DNA of 64,000 nucleotides from CAVQCJ01 sp963711005 (GTDB lineage: Bacteria; Actinomycetota; Actinomycetes; Prado026). Of the stretch, positions 7,908-15,943 are shown piece after piece. Positions within the stretch are counted from its first letter, which is position 1. Each line of letters begins with the position of its first letter. The translations under genes and the position numbers were made by a program. A model generated the notes under the pieces. It was given only the letters and a program-made list of their open reading frames with translations, did not search any database and had not been told where the DNA came from. The stretch is from the NCBI GenBank assembly GCA_963711005.1, contig CAVQCJ010000004.1, positions 310,001 through 374,000 of the forward strand, written 5' to 3'.

Positions 7908-9749
7908 CTACTCCCGGTCGTCGGCCGTACGCCGCGAGCGGGTCACCAGGAAGCCGCCGAGCCCGAGCACCACCAGGGCGCCAGCCGCCAGCCCGACCCA
8001 CAGGCCGGTGCTGCTGGACGTCGAGGCGGTGGCCTGGGTGACCGGGGTGATCTCCCGGTAGCTGTAGGTGCCGTACTGGAAGAGCAGCGATCCCTTCGGG
8101 TCCGGCTGCGGCTTGAAGTTGGTGAACCGGTCGCTGCGGTACGCCTCGAGGTTCGCGTAGTAGTACGTGACGACGTACGGGGCGTCGTCGTACAGCATCG
8201 CCTCCATCTGCTTGACGATGTCGGCGCGGGCCGAGGCGTCGGTGGTCGTCGACTGCTGCTGGTACAGCGTGTCGTAGGCCGGGTTGCAGTAGAAGCTGTC
8301 GGAGAGGCCGGCGCTGATCGAGCTGCCGTCCTTGGTGCTCCGGGAGGAGCACAGGAACGTGGACAGCTGGTAGTCCGGGTCGGGCTCGACCACCCAGCCC
8401 CACTCGAACAGGTCGTACTCGCCGTTCCCGATGATCTCGGTCAGCTTGTCCTCGGACACGATCTGGATCTTGGCCTCGATACCGATGTCCTTGAGCCAGC
8501 CGGCGATGTACTGCACCGAGTCCTTCGACGTCGGGCTGTCGTCGCGGCCGAACAGCCGGAACGACAGCTTCTTGCCGGACGCGGGGTCGACCCGGATCCC
8601 GTCCGATCCCTTGGTGTAGCCGGCGTCGTCGAGCATCTGGTTCGCCTTGGCCGGGTCGAAGTTGCGGGTCTTGTCGGCCGGGTCGTAGTGGGTGTCGGCG
8701 TAGATGTCCGGGATGATCGAGCTGCCGACCTCGCCGTAGCCGCCGAGGACCTTCGAGACCAGGGTCTTGTTGTCGATCGCGTAGTTGATGGCCTGCCGGA
8801 CCCTCTTGTCCTTGAGGATCGGGCTGCCGTCGCCGATCGGTTCGCCCTTGTCGGTCGCGGCGCCGGTGTTGAACGCGAGCTCGTCGAAGCCTGAGTACTC
8901 GGCCGGGACCGTGGTGATGCCCTTGACGTTCTTCAGCGAGTTGAACGAGGTGGCGCCGAGGCTGTCGGCGAAGTCGATCTCGCCCTTCTTCAGCGCAGCG
9001 ACCATCGTGTCTTCGCTCTGGAAGATCCGGAAGACGAGGTTCTTGATGTGCGGTGCGCCCGCCCAGTAGTTCGGGTTGGCGTGGAACGAGATGTACTGGC
9101 CGGTCACGTGCTGGTCGAAGATGAACGGGCCGGAGCCGACGATCGGCTCGTTCTTGAACGTCGACACCGACTTCGCGTCGATGTTCTTCCAGATGTGCTC
9201 GGGCAGGATCGGCACCGCGAGCCGGGTCATGATCGGTGTGGGCTTGCTCACGGTCAGGACCAGCGTGGTCGCGTCCGGGGCGTCGGCCTTGGTCATGTTG
9301 GCGACGTAGCTGCCGTAGTTCGTCTGCTCGTCGCTGCCGTTGATGATCCGGTTGAAGGTGTAGGCCGCGTCGGCAGCCGTCAGCGGCTGCCCGTCCGACC
9401 ACTTGACGCCGGACCGGATCTTGTACGTCCACGTCGTGTGGTCGGCGGACTCCTTCCAGGACTCGGCCAGCTCGGGGACCGGGGAGAAGTCCTTCTGGCT
9501 GTAGCCGATCAGCTGGTCGTAGGTCGCGCTCCAGACCTCGTACGACGAGGACAGGATGCCGACGAACGGGTTCAGCGAGTCGACGTCCTGGAGGAAGCCG
9601 ACGGTGAACGTCGTCGTCGCGGGCTTGGAGGCCGAGGCGGCGGCGCTGGCGGCGGGGGAGGCGCTGTCGGCGAACGCCGCCGACGGCAGGATCGCCACCG
9701 CGCCGGCCGCGGCCAGTGCCGCGGTCCGTCGCCACATGGTGCGGTTCAT
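7908..9749 (-). CDS. ABC importer substrate-binding protein, family 5, with C-terminal membrane anchor
   Basis: A 613-aa extracellular solute-binding protein of the peptide/nickel class (SBP_bac_5). The N-terminus is a signal peptide with arginines, a hydrophobic Ala-rich core and a likely cut after AFA at about residue 28. There is no lipobox cysteine, unlike the usual lipoprotein form in Gram-positives. Instead the C-terminus has a Ser/Thr-rich linker, a single hydrophobic helix (LWVGLAAGALVVLGLGGFLV) and a basic tail, which should hold the protein in the membrane. The ATG at 9749 follows GGAGG with 5-base spacing. The ligand is unknown; the downstream genes suggest an N-methylated or amine compound. 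Confidence 0.9.
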   Translation of the reverse strand: MNRTMWRRTAALAAAGAVAILPSAAFADSASPAASAAASASKPATTTFTVGFLQDVDSLNPFVGILSSSYEVWSATYDQLIGYSQKDFSPVPELAESWKESADHTTWTYKIRSGVKWSDGQPLTAADAAYTFNRIINGSDEQTNYGSYVANMTKADAPDATTLVLTVSKPTPIMTRLAVPILPEHIWKNIDAKSVSTFKNEPIVGSGPFIFDQHVTGQYISFHANPNYWAGAPHIKNLVFRIFQSEDTMVAALKKGEIDFADSLGATSFNSLKNVKGITTVPAEYSGFDELAFNTGAATDKGEPIGDGSPILKDKRVRQAINYAIDNKTLVSKVLGGYGEVGSSIIPDIYADTHYDPADKTRNFDPAKANQMLDDAGYTKGSDGIRVDPASGKKLSFRLFGRDDSPTSKDSVQYIAGWLKDIGIEAKIQIVSEDKLTEIIGNGEYDLFEWGWVVEPDPDYQLSTFLCSSRSTKDGSSISAGLSDSFYCNPAYDTLYQQQSTTTDASARADIVKQMEAMLYDDAPYVVTYYYANLEAYRSDRFTNFKPQPDPKGSLLFQYGTYSYREITPVTQATASTSSSTGLWVGLAAGALVVLGLGGFLVTRSRRTADDRE

Positions 9750-9966
9750 CAAAGCCTCCGGGTCGGGGGAGCTGGCTCGGGGTCGAGTGCTCGGGGTCGG
9801 GCGGTAAGGGTCAGGGGTCTGGTCGAGCGCTGCGGCTGTGGCCGGTACGCGCAGTCGAGCGTCTTGGGTCGATAGTCCCTGGGTGGGGGACCCCGGCGCC
9901 GCTCAGGGCTGAGGTCGTGGCCGAACTGTTGTGGAGACGGGACCGCCGGGCGCTAGGTTCCGTGAC
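9750..9966. other. divergent intergenic region between importer operon and oligopeptidase B
   Basis: 217 bp separate the importer operon (leftward) from the oligopeptidase gene (rightward). A direct repeat GCTCGGGGTCG occurs at 9775-9785 and 9789-9799, close to the importer start. No convincing -10 element for the importer was found by eye. No ORF with family similarity is present. Confidence 0.5.
9954..9959 (+). promoter_or_regulatory. -10 element (TAGGTT) of leaderless ptrB transcript
   Basis: TAGGTT ends seven bases before the GTG at 9967, so transcription should begin at or next to the start codon. No good Shine-Dalgarno sequence lies in front of that GTG. Confidence 0.55.
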
Positions 9967-12063
9967 GTGCATCACTCCGCGGCTGACTCGCCGAACAGCG
10001 CCGACCTGCCCGCCCCCCTCGCGCCGGCCCGGCCGGCGGCGGTCGGGAGCCTGCACGGGCAGCCATGGGAGGACGACTACGCCTGGCTGCGCGACGTGGA
10101 AGACCCGCTCACGCAGCGTTATCTGGGGGACGAGCGGGCGTTCTACGAGGCCCGGACGGCCCATACCCGATCCCTCCAGCAGACGATGTTCGAGGAGATG
10201 GCCAGCCGCACTGTGCCGTCTGACCGGTCAGTCAGTTGGTCGCGTGGGGGCCTTGTCTACTACACGAGTACCGCCGCAGGGAAGGAATACCAGCAGTTGT
10301 TCCGGCTTGGGGCGGAAGATTCTCCGGCGGAGCTGGTCCTGGACGAGAACGATCTCGCCGACGGGTCGCCCTACTTCGCCCTCGGGCTGCGGGAGCCGAG
10401 CCCGGACGGCGGCACCCTCGCCTACTCGGTCGACCTGGCCGGGGACGAGGTCTTCGAGCTGCGGTTCCGGGACACCGTCACCGGAAAGGATCTTCCGGAG
10501 ACAGTGGCCCGGAGCTACTACGGCGGGGCCTGGTCGGCCGACTCGCGGACCTTCTTCTATGTGGTCCACGACCAGGCGTACCGCCCGCACCAGGTCTGGC
10601 GGCACGAGCTGGGCACCGACCCGGCCGACGACGCGCTCGTCCTGCAGGAGGACGACGACCGGTTCGAGGTCTACTGCGAGGGCTCCCGCTCGGGCGCCTA
10701 CGTGGTCATCCGCATCCAGTCCAAGGACACCAGCGAGGTCTGGCTGGTCCCGACCGACCGCCCCGGTACGCCGGCGCGGGTGGTCCAGCCCAGGGTCCCG
10801 GGGCTGCTGTACTCCGTCGCGCACGCGCCCAGACCGGACGGCGACGTCCTGCTGGTGGTGACCGACGACGCGGCCACCGAGTTCCGGCTCATGCGGGCCC
10901 CGGTGGCGGACCCCGGCCGCGCCGGCTGGACCGAGCTGATCGGCGAGGACCCGGACGAGCGGCTCGAGAACGCCGAGGTCTTCGCCGGGCACGTCGTCCT
11001 GGTCCTGCGCCGCGACGGCAGCCCGTTGCTGCGGGTCGTCCGCCGGGACGGATCGGCCGACGCGCTGGACCTGCACCCGGGGGTGCCGGCCGGGACCATC
11101 CGGCTCGGGACCAACGAGGAGTACGACGCGACCACGGTCACCGTCGTGGTGGAGAGCTACACCGAGCCGACCGCCTGGTACTCGGTCGACCTGGACACCG
11201 GGCGGCGGACGCTGCTCAAGCGGCTCGAGGTGCCCGGCTACGAGCGGTCCGGCTACGTGTCCGACCGGTACGCCGTGGAGGCGCCCGACGGCGAGCTGGT
11301 CCCGGTCACGGTCGCGCGCCGGGCGGACACTCCGCTGGACGGCAGTGCGCCGTGCCTGCTGTACGGCTACGGCGCGTACGAGTACTGCTTCGAGCCCGGG
11401 TTCGACCCGGCGCTGGCCTCGCTGCTCGACCGCGGCGTGGTGTTCGCCCACGCGCACGTCCGCGGTGGCGGCGAGTGCGGGCGCCGGTGGTGGCTGGACG
11501 GTTCGTTGCGGCACAAGCAGAACACCTTCAGCGACTTCGTCGCGGCCGCGGACGGCATCGACGGGCTCGTGGACGGGGAGCGGATCGTCGCGCGCGGGCT
11601 GTCGGCCGGCGGGCTGCTCATGGGCGCGGTCTTCTCGCAGGCGCCGCGCCGGTGGCGCGGGGTGCTGGCCGAGGTGCCGTTCGTCGACGTCGTGAACACG
11701 ATGCTGGACGAGTCCGTCCCGCTCACGGCCCAGGAGTGGGACGAGTGGGGCGACCCGCGCCGGCCGGAGGACTTCGCCTGGATGCGCGCCTACAGCCCGT
11801 ACGACAATGTCCCACCGCTGGCGGACCGGCCGCGGCTGCTCGTCACCGGCGCCGTGCACGACCCGCGGGTCATGTACTGGGAGCCGGCCAAGTGGGTGGC
11901 CCGGCTGCGGGCCGGCGGGTCGACCGACGACCGGCTGCTGCTGCGGATGGAGCTGGGTGCCGGGGCGCACGTCGGGCCGTCCGGACGGTTCGGCCACCTC
12001 GGCTACGAGGCCGAGGTCTACGCCTGGGTGCTGGACACCTTCGAGCGGTCCGACAACCGGTAG
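9967..12063 (+). CDS. ptrB: oligopeptidase B (prolyl oligopeptidase family S9A)
   Basis: A 698-aa cytosolic serine peptidase that cuts short peptides, classically after Arg or Lys. The N-terminal part opens with the family signature DDYAWLRDVEDP and folds as a beta propeller. The C-terminal alpha/beta-hydrolase domain carries S546 in GLSAGG, D632 in HDPRV and H668 in GAHVGPSGR, a complete catalytic triad. GTG at 9967 is preferred over GTG at 9931 because of the -10 hexamer spaced for a leaderless start and because family similarity begins soon after. The 3' end overlaps the convergent DUF3052 gene by 46 bp. Confidence 0.9.
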   Translation: MHHSAADSPNSADLPAPLAPARPAAVGSLHGQPWEDDYAWLRDVEDPLTQRYLGDERAFYEARTAHTRSLQQTMFEEMASRTVPSDRSVSWSRGGLVYYTSTAAGKEYQQLFRLGAEDSPAELVLDENDLADGSPYFALGLREPSPDGGTLAYSVDLAGDEVFELRFRDTVTGKDLPETVARSYYGGAWSADSRTFFYVVHDQAYRPHQVWRHELGTDPADDALVLQEDDDRFEVYCEGSRSGAYVVIRIQSKDTSEVWLVPTDRPGTPARVVQPRVPGLLYSVAHAPRPDGDVLLVVTDDAATEFRLMRAPVADPGRAGWTELIGEDPDERLENAEVFAGHVVLVLRRDGSPLLRVVRRDGSADALDLHPGVPAGTIRLGTNEEYDATTVTVVVESYTEPTAWYSVDLDTGRRTLLKRLEVPGYERSGYVSDRYAVEAPDGELVPVTVARRADTPLDGSAPCLLYGYGAYEYCFEPGFDPALASLLDRGVVFAHAHVRGGGECGRRWWLDGSLRHKQNTFSDFVAAADGIDGLVDGERIVARGLSAGGLLMGAVFSQAPRRWRGVLAEVPFVDVVNTMLDESVPLTAQEWDEWGDPRRPEDFAWMRAYSPYDNVPPLADRPRLLVTGAVHDPRVMYWEPAKWVARLRAGGSTDDRLLLRMELGAGAHVGPSGRFGHLGYEAEVYAWVLDTFERSDNR

Positions 12064-12452
12064 ACCAGCTTGATCGCGCTCCACACCTCGTCCACGGCGC
12101 AGACCTTCACGTCGACCAGGCCGCCGGCCAGGCCGTGCTCGCGCACGGCGTTGTCGCCGAGGTCGGTGACCACTCCGGAGGCCCGCTTCGGCCACGCCAC
12201 CCACAGCGCGCCGGCCGGCCCCAGCAGGGCCTTCCAGGGGCCGAACCCGGCCTGCAGCGCGGCGCGGTCCGGGCAGAAGGCGAGGACGACGTCGTACCGC
12301 TGCCTGGACCGGCGCCGGTGCACGGTCACCGCGTCCGGCAGCGGACCGAGGTCGAAGCCGGCGGGCGCCCCGGACAGCAGCACGGCATCCCCGGCCGCGA
12401 TGCCCAGCTTGCGCGGCAACGGGGTCCCGGAGTACCCGGCCGGTGCGCTCAT
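12018..12452 (-). CDS. DUF3052 family protein
   Basis: A 144-aa protein conserved in actinobacteria (DUF3052) with no established function. It begins MSAPAGYSGTPLPRKLGI, where the GY(S)xTPLxxKLGI opening is typical of the family. A core follows that resembles a small Rossmann-like sheet, with a WVAWPKRASG segment. The ATG at 12452 lies seven bases after TAGGTT on the minus strand, again a leaderless arrangement. It diverges from the CoA-transferase operon and its last 46 bp run into oligopeptidase B on the other strand. Confidence 0.75.
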   Translation of the reverse strand: MSAPAGYSGTPLPRKLGIAAGDAVLLSGAPAGFDLGPLPDAVTVHRRRSRQRYDVVLAFCPDRAALQAGFGPWKALLGPAGALWVAWPKRASGVVTDLGDNAVREHGLAGGLVDVKVCAVDEVWSAIKLVYRLSDRSKVSSTQA

Positions 12453-12459
12453 GGGAGCC

Positions 12460-12480
12460 AACCTAGCCGCGCGGTAGATT
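12460..12480. promoter_or_regulatory. divergent -10 elements for DUF3052 gene and scoAB
   Basis: On the minus strand TAGGTT (12465-12460) ends seven bases before the DUF3052 ATG. On the plus strand TAGATT (12475-12480) would start scoA transcription near 12487, giving a leader of about 24 bases with GGGAGG before the ATG at 12511. Only nine bases separate the two hexamers, so the two promoters cannot easily be occupied at once. Confidence 0.5.
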
Positions 12481-12510
12481 CGCCCGACCGACAGCCGGGA
12501 GGCCTGCGAG

Positions 12511-13305
12511 ATGAGCTTGGACAAGACCGTCGGCTCGGCGGCCGAGGCCGTCGCCGACATCGGCGCCGGGGCCTCGATCGCTGTGGGCGGCTTCGGTCTG
12601 TGCGGCATCCCGTCCGTGCTGATCCGGGCGCTGTACGAGCAGGGCACGGACGGGCTGCGGGTCGTGTCCAACAACTGCGGCGTCGACGAGTGGGGCCTGG
12701 GCGTGCTGCTGTCGGCCCGGCGGATCGCCCGGACCACCAGCTCGTACGTGGGGGAGAACAAGGAGTTCGAGCGGCAGTTCCTGCACGGCGAGCTCGAGGT
12801 CGAGCTGACCCCGCAGGGGACGCTCGCCGAGCGGCTGCGAGCGGGCGGCGCCGGGATCCCGGCCTTCTACACGGCGACCGGCGTGGGGACGCAGGTCGCC
12901 GACGGCGGGCTGCCGTGGCGCTACCACCCGGACGGCTCGGTAGCGCTCGCGTCGCCGGCCAAGGACACCCGCGAGTTCGACGGCCGCCAGTACGTGCTCG
13001 AGGAGGCCATCCGCACCGACTTCGCGCTGGTGCGGGCCGCCCGCGGCGACCGGCACGGCAACCTGGTGTTCCACGAGACCGCGCGCAACTTCAACCCGCT
13101 GGCCGCGATGGCCGGCCGGGTGACCATCGCCGAGGTCGAGGAGCTGCTCGAACCCGGGCAGCTCGACCCCGATCTCGTGCACACCCCCGGCATCTTCGTG
13201 CAGCGGGTCGTGCCGCTGGCGGCGCACCAGGCCGCCGACAAGCGGATCGAGCGCCGGACCGTGCGTCCGCGCCCCGCCACCGCCGGCACAGAAGGAGGCG
13301 TGTGA
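12511..13305 (+). CDS. scoA: 3-oxoacid CoA-transferase subunit A
   Basis: A 264-aa subunit of succinyl-CoA:3-oxoacid (acetoacetate) CoA-transferase, which moves CoA from succinyl-CoA to acetoacetate and so feeds ketone bodies to thiolase. The CoA-transferase signature is visible as VGGFGLCGIPSVLI at about residues 28-41. A normal length and a good ribosome site (GGGAGG) support the ATG at 12511. Its stop overlaps the subunit B start by one base, as expected for a two-subunit enzyme made in equal amounts. It fits the acetoacetyl-CoA/3-hydroxybutyrate genes farther along the window. Confidence 0.92.
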   Translation: MSLDKTVGSAAEAVADIGAGASIAVGGFGLCGIPSVLIRALYEQGTDGLRVVSNNCGVDEWGLGVLLSARRIARTTSSYVGENKEFERQFLHGELEVELTPQGTLAERLRAGGAGIPAFYTATGVGTQVADGGLPWRYHPDGSVALASPAKDTREFDGRQYVLEEAIRTDFALVRAARGDRHGNLVFHETARNFNPLAAMAGRVTIAEVEELLEPGQLDPDLVHTPGIFVQRVVPLAAHQAADKRIERRTVRPRPATAGTEGGV

Positions 13306-13964
13306 TGGCGCTGACTCGGGAGCAGCTGGCCGCGCGGGTGGCGCTCGAGCTGCGCGACGGCCAGTACGTCAACCTGGGCATCGGCCTTCCGACGCTGGTG
13401 CCGAACTACCTGCCGCCCGGCGTCGAGGTGGTGCTGCAGTCCGAGAACGGGATCCTCGGGGTGGGGCCGTACCCCTACGAGGACGACGTCGACGCCGACC
13501 TGATCAACGCCGGCAAGGAGACCGTCACGGTGCTGCCCGGGTCGAGCTACTTCGACTCGGCGACGAGCTTCGCGATGATCCGCGGCGGGCACGTGGACGC
13601 GGCGATCCTGGGCGCGATGCAGGTCTCCGGCACCGGTGACCTGGCCAACTGGATGATCCCCGGGAAGATGGTCAAGGGGATGGGCGGCGCGATGGACCTC
13701 GTCCACGGGGCCAAGCGCGTCATCGTGATGATGGAGCACGTCGCCAGGGACGGCTCGCACAAGGTCGTGACCGAGTGCACCCTGCCGTACACCGGACGCG
13801 GCGTGGTGCAGCGGATCATCACCGACCTCGCGGTGCTGGACGTGACGGCGGACGGGCTGGTGCTGCGCGAGACCGCACCCGGGGTGAGCGTCGACGACGT
13901 CCGGGCCGCCACCGGACCGCCGGTCGCGGCGCCGGTCGAGCCGGCGACCATGCAGGTCGCCTGA
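13305..13964 (+). CDS. scoB: 3-oxoacid CoA-transferase subunit B
   Basis: A 219-aa catalytic subunit. Glu47 in LQSENGILG is the residue that forms the glutamyl-CoA thioester in this enzyme family, and GIGLPTLVPNYLP precedes it as usual. The ATG at 13305 shares one base with the scoA stop. The following NTF2-like gene starts in the same TGATG manner, so all three are probably one transcript. Confidence 0.92.
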   Translation: MALTREQLAARVALELRDGQYVNLGIGLPTLVPNYLPPGVEVVLQSENGILGVGPYPYEDDVDADLINAGKETVTVLPGSSYFDSATSFAMIRGGHVDAAILGAMQVSGTGDLANWMIPGKMVKGMGGAMDLVHGAKRVIVMMEHVARDGSHKVVTECTLPYTGRGVVQRIITDLAVLDVTADGLVLRETAPGVSVDDVRAATGPPVAAPVEPATMQVA

Positions 13965-14434
13965 TGTCCGCGACCCGCGACACCCTGGAGCGGTTCTACG
14001 CCGCGTTCGGCCGCGCCGACGGCGACGCGATGGCGGCCTGCTACACGCCCAACGCCCGGTTCTCCGACCCGGTCTACCCCGAGCTGACCGGCCCGGAGGT
14101 CGGGGCCATGTGGCGGATGCTGACCGGCCGCGCCCAGGAGCTGACCATCGAGGTTCGAGCGCTGCAGGCCGACAGCGAGAAGGGCCACGCGACCTGGATG
14201 GCGCGGTACCTGTTCGGGCCGGACCGGCGGCCCGTCGCCAACCTCGTCACCTCCACGTTCGAGTTCTCGGACGGGCTGATCGAGGCCGAGCGGGACGTGT
14301 TCGACTTCCACGGCTGGTCGGCGATGGCGCTCGGACCCAAAGGACGGCTGCTGGGCTGGACGCCGTACGTCCGCAGGGCCGTCCGGGCCCAGGCCGCCGA
14401 GGGCCTGCGTGCGTACATGGCCGCCCATCCCTAG
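13964..14434 (+). CDS. NTF2/SnoaL-like small protein
   Basis: A 156-aa single-domain protein of the NTF2-like (SnoaL) fold. The N-terminal helix TLERFYAAFGRADGDAMAAC, the CYTPNARFSDPVYPELTGPE segment and the sheet with FDFHGWSAMAL are typical. Such proteins may be isomerases, hydratases or simple binding folds, so no reaction can be given. It overlaps scoB by one base and lies three bases before a flavoprotein gene, so a role in the same pathway is likely. Confidence 0.75.
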   Translation: MSATRDTLERFYAAFGRADGDAMAACYTPNARFSDPVYPELTGPEVGAMWRMLTGRAQELTIEVRALQADSEKGHATWMARYLFGPDRRPVANLVTSTFEFSDGLIEAERDVFDFHGWSAMALGPKGRLLGWTPYVRRAVRAQAAEGLRAYMAAHP

Positions 14435-14437
14435 GTC

Positions 14438-15895
14438 GTGACCGGGCCAGGTTCGCGGCAGCGGTACGACGCGGTCGTGGTCGGGGCGGGACCGAACGGC
14501 CTGGTGGCCGCGAACGTCCTCGCCGACGCCGGCCGGTCGGTGCTGCTGGTCGAGGCGGCCGACCGCGTGGGCGGGGGTGCTCGCACCCAGGAGCTCACGC
14601 TGCCGGGTTTCCATCACGACGTCTGCTCGGCCGCGCACCCGCTCGCCGTGGTGTCGCCGGCGCTGCGCGCGATGGGTCTGGACCAGCTCGGGGTCACGTT
14701 CCTGCACGGCGCCGAGGAGTTCGCCCACCCGCTCGAGGGCGAGCCGGACGTGCTGGTCTCCCGCTCGCTGGACCTGACCGTCGAGCGGCTGGGCGGCGGG
14801 GGACCCGGGTGGCGCCGGCTGACCCAGCCGTTCCGCACCGGCGGGCTGGACCTCGTCTCGACCGTGCTGGACCCGTTCTCCTGGCCCCGGGCGCCGATCG
14901 CCGCCGCCCGGTTCGGCGCGACCGCGGCGCTGCCGGCGGCCGCCACGGCCCGCCTGCTCGGCTCCGCCCGAGCGCGCGCGATGCTGGCCGGGCTCGCCGC
15001 GCACTCGATGCTCGACCTCCGCGCGCCGGTGACGGGCGGGCTCGCGGTGGTCCTGGGCGCGCTGGCGCACCTCGGCGGCTGGCCGGTCGTCGCCGGTGGC
15101 TCGCAGCAGCTGTCCGACGCCCTCGCCACCCGGCTGCGCGGCCTCGGCGGGGAGGTGGTGACCGGGTGGACCGTCGGCGCGCTCGCCGATCTGCCGCCGT
15201 CGCGCCGGGTGCTGCTGGACGTCTCGGCTGCCGACCTGCTCGGGATCCTTGGGCCGGCCGCGCCGGCCCGGTACCGCCGGGCCCTGGCCGGGTTCCGGTA
15301 CGGCGCGGGTGTGTTCAAGGTGGACTGGGCTCTGGACGGTCCCATCCCGTGGCGCGACCCGCGGACAGCCGCCGCGCCGACCGTGCACCTGGGCGGGACC
15401 TTCGAGGAGATCGCCGCGGCCGAGCGCGAGGTCGCCCGCGGCGGTCACCCGGGCCGGCCGTACGTCCTGCTGGTGCAGGCCGGGGCCGCCGACCGCGGCC
15501 GCGCGCCGGCCGGCAAGCGGACCGCGTGGGCGTACTGCCACGTCCCGAACGGCAGCCGCCTGGACCGGACCGACGTCATCGAGCGGCAGGTGGAGCGGTT
15601 CGCGCCGGGGTTCCGCGACCTCGTGCTGGCCCGGCACACCATGGACACCGCGGCCGTGCAGGCACACGACCGCAACAACGTGGGCGGCGACATCAGTGCC
15701 GGAGCGGTCGGGCTGCGCCAGCTGCTCGCGCGACCCGTGCCCGGCGTGCGGCCGTGGCGGACTCCGGTGCCGGGCGTCTACCTGTGCTCGGCGTCCACGC
15801 CGCCGGGTCCAGGCGTGCACGGCATGTGCGGCTGGCTGGCCGCACGGACCGCGCTGGCCGACGACGCGAACGGCCGCCCTGCGCTCGGCGACTGA
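14438..15895 (+). CDS. phytoene-dehydrogenase-like FAD oxidoreductase (second copy)
   Basis: A 485-aa flavoprotein with VVGAGPNGLVAANVLADAG and a following acidic VEAADRVGGGARTQE segment, the FAD-binding entrance of the phytoene desaturase family. The C-terminal end PGVYLCSASTPPGPGVHGM is the usual second FAD contact. It starts at GTG 14438, three bases after the NTF2-like gene. It is a different protein from the 541-aa flavoprotein near the left end (low identity by eye), so the window has two members of this family in different operons. Substrate unknown; no carotenoid synthesis genes lie nearby. Confidence 0.75.
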   Translation: MTGPGSRQRYDAVVVGAGPNGLVAANVLADAGRSVLLVEAADRVGGGARTQELTLPGFHHDVCSAAHPLAVVSPALRAMGLDQLGVTFLHGAEEFAHPLEGEPDVLVSRSLDLTVERLGGGGPGWRRLTQPFRTGGLDLVSTVLDPFSWPRAPIAAARFGATAALPAAATARLLGSARARAMLAGLAAHSMLDLRAPVTGGLAVVLGALAHLGGWPVVAGGSQQLSDALATRLRGLGGEVVTGWTVGALADLPPSRRVLLDVSAADLLGILGPAAPARYRRALAGFRYGAGVFKVDWALDGPIPWRDPRTAAAPTVHLGGTFEEIAAAEREVARGGHPGRPYVLLVQAGAADRGRAPAGKRTAWAYCHVPNGSRLDRTDVIERQVERFAPGFRDLVLARHTMDTAAVQAHDRNNVGGDISAGAVGLRQLLARPVPGVRPWRTPVPGVYLCSASTPPGPGVHGMCGWLAARTALADDANGRPALGD

Positions 15896-15931
15896 CCCTC
15901 CGTGCAGGGGTGCCGGCGACGTGGTTCCCCG

Positions 15932-15937
15932 TACGCT
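15932..15937 (+). promoter_or_regulatory. -10 element (TACGCT) of leaderless manA transcript
   Basis: TACGCT ends six bases before the ATG at 15944. No Shine-Dalgarno sequence is present in front of this start. Confidence 0.5.
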
Positions 15938-15943
15938 GCGCGC

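Noticed and set aside
10236..13964. A 1,242-codon open frame running across oligopeptidase B and the CoA-transferase genes
   Set aside because: Only its last part (from 13305) is real, as scoB. The rest is an off-frame reading of oligopeptidase B and scoA with Arg/Gly-rich composition.
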